From CAVPDA01 sp963702495 (lineage in GTDB: Bacteria; Pseudomonadota; Gammaproteobacteria; Burkholderiales; Rhodocyclaceae), in the NCBI GenBank assembly GCA_963702495.1, contig CAVPDA010000016.1:118646-182645 (forward strand): 64,000 nucleotides of DNA, given 5' to 3'. The notes under the pieces were generated by a model. It saw only the letters and a program-made list of their open reading frames with translations. It was not told where the DNA came from and searched no databases. Each line of letters starts with the position of its first letter. The first letter of the stretch is position 1. Shown piece by piece: positions 59,529 to 64,000 of the stretch. The position numbers were made by a program, and so were the translations under genes.

Positions 59529-59854
59529 TTTCGCGCGGTTGCCATGTCCTCCTGGACATCGGCCTTGGTCCCACCCAGCGGGATGCCCATCGCCGAGAGC
59601 AGGTCCAGCATCTCGGGCAGCGGCTTGTCGGCCATGCGCGCAGCGAACCCGGCAGAGATGGACCCACTGCGGAACAGCGACGCGGCGAGCGCCACGCGAA
59701 CGGCGGCTAGATCCGGCACGCCCAAGCGATCGAGATCGATCAGGAGCGCTTCCGCGTGGTCGCGATTCATGACGACGACCAAGTCCTCCTCCTTCGCCGC
59801 CTTGAGCGCGGTGGATGGATTGGTCTTGAGCTGTCGGATATTGAAGGCCTGCAT
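59507..59854 (-). CDS. Antitoxin with Phd-like N-terminus and UPF0175-like C-terminus (115 aa)
   Basis: AGGAGAACATC sets ATG 59854. Residues 1-45 (MQAFNIRQLKTNPSTALKAA, KEEDLVVVMNRDHAEALLID) are a Phd/YefM-like DNA-binding fold. Residues about 50-105 (LAAVRVALAASLFRSGSISA, GFAARMADKPLPEMLDLLSA, MGIPLGGTKADVQEDM) resemble UPF0175, the usual partner of DUF3368 toxins. The two modules appear fused in one polypeptide. Confidence 0.8.
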   Translation of the reverse strand: MQAFNIRQLKTNPSTALKAAKEEDLVVVMNRDHAEALLIDLDRLGVPDLAAVRVALAASLFRSGSISAGFAARMADKPLPEMLDLLSAMGIPLGGTKADVQEDMATARKWLDTRS

Positions 59855-60164
59855 GATGTTCTCCTCTGACGTAGGAACATCATCCGCCCTTGAAACCTGG
59901 GCGTCAATCGCGCCATCAAGCCGAGGACACATATCCAGCGCTGGACTCCAACGCTATTGCGGGGCTCAGCCATCCTCCAATTGGCGGCGCTTTCGACCCT
60001 CGGGGTTCTCCCCCGATTGCCCTGCGTGGAGGGTGCACCGGCACTTTTCTTTTTTGTTGAGAAATCAGCATCCTATCCAGGAAGCCGGAGCCCGAATCGG
60101 GTAAATAAGGACGGCCCTCTTGGCGACTTATGGCACAAAAGTCGGACACAGGCCTCAAAAAGCG
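59855..60164. other. Intergenic stretch, right end of the small island
   Basis: About 310 bp from the antitoxin start to the terminator hairpin. No gene recognised; promoter of the antitoxin-toxin pair expected near 59870-59900. Confidence 0.35.
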
Positions 60165-60190
60165 AAGGGCCTAGCAGAAGCTAAGCCCTT
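60165..60190 (-). terminator. Terminator following tRNA-Met 3' repeat 2
   Basis: AAGGGCCTAGC (60165-60175) and GCTAAGCCCTT (60180-60190) form an 11-bp stem with a 4-nt loop. On the minus strand it is followed by CGCTTTTTG, a standard intrinsic terminator placed just after the tRNA CCA end. Confidence 0.7.
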
Positions 60191-60198
60191 GATTTGTT

Positions 60199-60243
60199 TG
60201 GTTGCGGGGGAAGGATTTGAACCTTCGACCTTCGGGTTATGAG
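60199..60243 (-). other. Attachment-site repeat 2: 3' half of tRNA-Met(CAT)
   Basis: Identical over 45 bp to 57411-57455 and in the same orientation. Again the tRNA 5' half is missing: beyond 60243 the sequence is AT-rich and unrelated. An intact tRNA-Met gene is therefore expected outside the window, and these are two downstream att copies of stacked insertions. Confidence 0.88.
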
Positions 60244-60380
60244 AGTGACGATTGTTCGTGTAGAGACAAAGTATAACTTAGTGAAATGGCTAATCAAACG
60301 ATATTATACTTATATTCATTGTCTTCGGTGCAACATAGCTAATTGCCGATCTTCGACAACTTGCTATTTTTTTGACAGTT

Positions 60381-61525
60381 TTACGCCACTAACCGTCGAA
60401 AGTCTATTGATATCTTTTCGCGGTTGGAATACCATGACCTGACCTTCGGACTAGTTTGCGCGTCAGGCAAGCCCCGGAAGGTATAGCGCGAGACGCAGTT
60501 CTTCGTGCGCGTCGTGCGGTGACGCACTGTGGCGAAGGTTGATTCGATCGGATTGGTAGTGCGCAGGTGAAACCAGTGCTCGGCCGGGAAGTCATAGAAC
60601 GTGAGCAATGCCTGGCGGTCTCGGATGAGCTTCTCGACCGCCTTCGGCTACTTGGCGCGATAGGTTCTCAGGAATTCGTCGAAGGCGGTCAGTGCCCGGG
60701 CGCAGCTCGGCGTCATCCAGATCTCGTGCGGAGCTGCCTTGGCGTGCAGCGACTTGGGCAGGGCGGCGGTCTTGTGCACCCGGCAGCGCTGGTGGCGCGT
60801 ATCGGGAAAGATTTCGTCGAGCACCGCCCAGAAGCCGAGTGCGCCGTCGCCCACGGCCAGCCGCGGGCCGCTCGCCAGGCCCAATGCCCTCGGAGCGCGC
60901 AGCACCTCCCGCAAGGATCCTTCGATTCGCGCAGCCGGTCGCCGATCGTCACGAGCTCGTTGCGGCCCTCGGGTGTCACGCCGATGATCACCAGCAGGCA
61001 CGCCTTCGCATCGTCTTCCTGACGCAACCCGGTATGGATGTCGTCCGCCCACCAATAGACGTAGCGGCACGGGGACAGCTCGCGCTTCATCCAGGCGGCG
61101 TACTCCCCCGCCCACTCGGCCTTCAGCCGCGAGAGGACATTCGCACTCAGGCCCCTGGCCTGCTCGCCCACCAGCACCGTCAGGGCCTCGCGCATATCCC
61201 TTGTCGAGACCCCCTTCCACTACAGCCACGGCAGCGCCGCCGACATCCGCGGCGAGCGACGCACGAACGGGGACACCAGCGCGGAGTTGAATCTCGCGCC
61301 GGCGCCCGAGCAGTCGCGCACCTTGGGCACCCTGACCTCAACGTTGCCCACCGAGGTGAGAATCTGCCGTGCCGGCAGGTAACCGTTGCGCACCACCGCC
61401 TGCTGCCCCCGCAGCGTCTTCACGTTTCCCTGCTCGGCCCGCAGTTCCTGCACCTCGACCTCGATCGCCGTCTTGATCAACTCGCGCGCCCCACGCCGGA
61501 TCAACTCCTCCAGCGACAGTCCCAT
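60381..61525 (-). pseudogene. IS256-family transposase, multiply frameshifted
   Basis: The N-terminus (MGLSLEELIRRGARELIKTA, EVEVQELRAEQGNVKTLRGQ, VRNGYLPARQILTSVGNVEV) occupies 61525-61220. The middle (ALGLASGPRLAVGDGALGFW, AVLDEIFPDTRHQRCRVHKT, ALPKSLHAKA) is in other frames, and the C-terminus (FYDFPAEHWFHLRTTNPIES, TFATVRHRTTRTK) ends near 60390. All IS256/Mutator-type landmarks are present in order, but at least three frame changes make it inactive. Confidence 0.85.
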
Positions 61526-61747
61526 CTGCGATTGTTCGGCGCCTGCCTTCTTCCTATCCCTTCATCGTGGCGTGTCCTCGTTGGTTGCTGGAATCGTTCT
61601 CGACAAACAATTCTCAACAGAGGCACCCCGCCTCTTCAACCCCCAACCTTCCGGTCAGAGTCATGCACCACTTTCGACTTTAGCCCTGCCCGGGAAACCG
61701 AGTCCATTAGCGGCTTTGCCCGCCAATAGCAAGTCGGCGCCAACAAC

Positions 61748-63910
61748 GTGACGCCGACCCCCAAATCATATGCAGATGCAATAGTCGCCAGACTTGTTGC
61801 CGCCGGCTGCAAGTCAGATATCGCCGGGTTTGTTGTCGCATCGATCGGTCCAGCTGACCCAGCCCTCGCCTTTGACTACAACCACTTCGACCTGTTCGAG
61901 ATCGGCGTCTGCCAGGCAATCGATCGACTGAATGCCCTTGGCGGTCCTGATCTGCTGCCCCCCGGCTTTGACGAATGGGCCAAGGCACTCAAAATCGTAT
62001 CACCGGAAGACTGGCAGATGGATCCCGCATTGCGGTTCGATAAGCCGAAGGGCGGCGGGACCGGGTTTACGACGTGGAGCATGACCAAGTCGGTCCCTTT
62101 CTACGCGACCATGAGCATCGACGTTGCCGGGCCGGGCGCAGCTGGTCTCCGTGAGCTCAAGACCCTTTACCTGGCTTTGGTTGCTGCGGCATGCCCGGAA
62201 ACGTTCGACCCGAGACGCGTCGCGAGCAGCGAACGCATCGAGGCCCTCGGGGTGGTCATTCGTCGCACCAAGAATGCATTGAACGAGGGATCCAGGTTGC
62301 TCGATCGAATCCCCCACTCGAGTGACACGCTACTGCACTTTAACCGACAGCTTGCCAGTCCTGACCTCGAAAAGGACCTAAACGATCAGGATCTGGCCGA
62401 CCTTGCGGTAGTCAGAAGAACCACAAGTACGCTGCTGTCACGGTTTCCGACCGTGGTGCCGCGGGCAAGCCATGGTTCCCGGGCATCCGGCGAACATCCG
62501 CGGGCAGGCGGGAACTCCGAATCTGCAAGGCCCACTGAACTGGTTGCGCGGCATCCGCGCGGCCGGCCCAGCGCCGAACCGGCGAACGCAAAGCGTAATC
62601 GCATCTGGAAAAGGTCAACCGTCACACAATTGGCGGCAGACGACACCGCCTTCCCCCAGCCTGGTCCCGCGGAGATTCAAGCAACTATCTTCGAAACACG
62701 CCCGACCCGCCGAATCCTCGACCAACCTCCGGCTAAGATCCAAGACATCTATGTCGCCCTGCCCGCGGAAGCGACAGGAGACGCCGGCGCAGCTCCGTTT
62801 TCCGCGATTTCGCAGCGCACCCGAAACGCCAGAGATGCCCTCATCCGACAGAATCAGTATCTGCCAACGCAGTGGGGCTTCCCGACGCGCGAAGACCTCC
62901 GCGTGCTGCATGCTTCGCTCGAAAAGCCGGAATTTGAGAGCAAGGTCGGGCTGACCGCCGACGAGAAGGCCGCGTTGCTCTTCAGTCTTTACAGTGGACG
63001 ACACTGGGCGGGGGTCGTGCATTCCGCCGAACCTTGGAACGATGCTGTCGCCGTCCTGGATCTGTCCGGGCGCTGCTGGTCGTTCCGGGTGACCCTGCCC
63101 TCGGACCGCGCGATGCCATCCGGGTCTGTCCTGGCGCTGCTCGAACCGGTTGAGCCCGAGCTCGTTCTACCCCTTCATCCCAGAATCGCCGACAATCTTC
63201 TTGGTGGGGTTGGCACTTCGCTCCCGTTCGCGAACGTCTCGGTCGCAAACATGCGACGCTGGCTGGACGAACTGAACGACTACCACGGTTCGCGCCTGAG
63301 CTTCAGTACCATCCGAAACGCGTTTGTCGGTGCTCTGTTGAGGATCACCTCGGATCTCGTTGAAGTCGCGCACATCACGTCCGACCCTCGCTTCACATGC
63401 CTGGCCGGACTCTACGATTACGCTCCGACGCGGCACCGCCTGGCAACCGTCTATGCCGATGCAGTCGATTGGATCGATTCGCAATCTTCATCGCCCGCCC
63501 TCCACCGGATTGGGCGCTTGAACCCGGACGGGCGGGTCGGCAGTGCACTTCTTCTCCGGCCGGAGGCTCTGGGCCACCTCATCGCCCATCTTCAGGGTCA
63601 GCTCACGACAGCGGACCGGCGTGCGCGCAACAAGGGAAAGCTGATCGAGTTCCACAACGCTTACACCGCATGGGTGAGCATCCTGATCCACTTTGGGCTG
63701 GGTCATCGCACAGTAAGCGAACCCATCGCGAGGTGGTCGGACGTAGATTTTCGACGCGCCATGGCGCTCGTCAGCGACAAGGACGAGTTCCACAAGTTGT
63801 TCACCCTACTCGTACCCTTGGCCGCCCTCGTCCTCGATACACTCGGGGCGTACCGTGCCCATGTACAAGCGCTCAAACAACGCCTGCGCAATCCGACGGC
63901 GATATCGTGA
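61748..63910 (+). CDS. Large recombinase-like protein of unknown function (720 aa, probably frameshifted at its end)
   Basis: A 720-residue frame begins MTPTPKSYADAIVARLVAAG. Residues about 230-300 are a low-complexity basic linker. The C-terminal part, AYTAWVSILIHFGLGHRTVS, EPIARWSDVDFRRAMALVSD, KDEFHKLFTLLVPLAALVLD, follows the pattern of a tyrosine-recombinase catalytic domain around its first Arg (GLGHRxxSEPIARWxDVD...DK...VPL), but the later H-x-x-R and Tyr are not reached. The next frame at 63907 looks like a continuation, so one base is probably off near 63890-63906. Such large diverged integrase-like proteins occur in tRNA-associated islands. Confidence 0.55.
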   Translation: MTPTPKSYADAIVARLVAAGCKSDIAGFVVASIGPADPALAFDYNHFDLFEIGVCQAIDRLNALGGPDLLPPGFDEWAKALKIVSPEDWQMDPALRFDKPKGGGTGFTTWSMTKSVPFYATMSIDVAGPGAAGLRELKTLYLALVAAACPETFDPRRVASSERIEALGVVIRRTKNALNEGSRLLDRIPHSSDTLLHFNRQLASPDLEKDLNDQDLADLAVVRRTTSTLLSRFPTVVPRASHGSRASGEHPRAGGNSESARPTELVARHPRGRPSAEPANAKRNRIWKRSTVTQLAADDTAFPQPGPAEIQATIFETRPTRRILDQPPAKIQDIYVALPAEATGDAGAAPFSAISQRTRNARDALIRQNQYLPTQWGFPTREDLRVLHASLEKPEFESKVGLTADEKAALLFSLYSGRHWAGVVHSAEPWNDAVAVLDLSGRCWSFRVTLPSDRAMPSGSVLALLEPVEPELVLPLHPRIADNLLGGVGTSLPFANVSVANMRRWLDELNDYHGSRLSFSTIRNAFVGALLRITSDLVEVAHITSDPRFTCLAGLYDYAPTRHRLATVYADAVDWIDSQSSSPALHRIGRLNPDGRVGSALLLRPEALGHLIAHLQGQLTTADRRARNKGKLIEFHNAYTAWVSILIHFGLGHRTVSEPIARWSDVDFRRAMALVSDKDEFHKLFTLLVPLAALVLDTLGAYRAHVQALKQRLRNPTAIS

Positions 63911-64000
63911 ATGCCTGGGACGACCATACACCAACCCTCTTCTATCTCGACGCGAAACTCAATCGTCTCGCCGATTCCGCCGCCAACCGCAGTCAGTTCC
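63907..64000 (+). CDS. Start of the next frame, partial at window end
   Basis: GTG 63907 overlaps the preceding stop (GTGA) and reads VNAWDDHTPTLFYLDAKLNR and LADSAANRSQF to the window edge. It is either a coupled downstream gene or, more likely, the continuation of the 720-residue frame after a one-base shift (reading GDIVNAWDDHTP). No family can be named from this length. Confidence 0.4.
   Translation, partial: MNAWDDHTPTLFYLDAKLNRLADSAANRSQF

Overview
The window reads as chromosomal DNA of a GC-rich, nitrogen-fixing proteobacterium, most likely a betaproteobacterium near the Rhodocyclales. The support is nifL-nifA lying divergent to an Azotobacter/Azoarcus-type rnfABCDGEH cluster, a sufR-B-C-D-S-U-T operon, and traces of ISAzo13, IS110 and ISL3 elements. 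The genus is inference; no rRNA or other phylogenetic marker is present.

Layout. 0.2-9.2 kb: small stress and redox genes, mostly on the minus strand (small membrane protein, a broken peroxiredoxin::lipoamide-dehydrogenase relic, glycine-zipper lipoprotein, sorbosone-dehydrogenase-like propeller, cupredoxin, DUF4142 protein, Crp/Fnr regulator, plus-strand di-haem cytochrome c, Rieske-FAD oxidoreductase). 9.5-15.9 kb: one minus-strand SUF iron-sulphur assembly operon led by its Rrf2-type regulator and ending in a Rieske ferredoxin. 16-23 kb: Bax-inhibitor-1 protein, a GH63-type glucosidase, a VIT-family metal transporter and gene relics. 23.6-32.8 kb: nifLA and the Rnf complex, divergently arranged around a perfect NifA-binding site with a sigma-54 promoter candidate on each side. 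SUF, Rnf and nifLA fit one physiology: Rnf supplies low-potential electrons to nitrogenase, SUF supplies clusters, NifL/NifA set expression. Nitrogenase structural genes are not in the window.

33-50 kb is accessory: VOC, DUF4399, DUF427 and Tim44-like proteins; a TIR/transmembrane/propeller protein broken by a 93-bp MITE-like insert; a seven-repeat propeller fused to a metzincin-type protease, followed by a HEAT-repeat protein; a membrane M50 protease convergent with an LRR/zinc-ribbon plus DUF4304-like gene pair; and transposase scraps.

50-64 kb is mobile DNA: a possible integron cassette cluster without integrase, a MITE, an intact ISL3 element with 8-bp target duplication, a truncated phage-type integrase with excisionase-like and Xre genes, two 45-bp direct repeats of a tRNA-Met 3' half bracketing a 2.8-kb toxin-antitoxin island, a decayed IS256, and a large recombinase-like gene running off the right end.

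Several conserved genes (sufC, sufU, the Rieske-FAD enzyme, the DUF4304-like gene, probably the last gene) carry single-base frameshifts. Because SUF components are affected, sequencing or assembly error is a serious alternative to pseudogenisation. Positions are given so reads can be checked.
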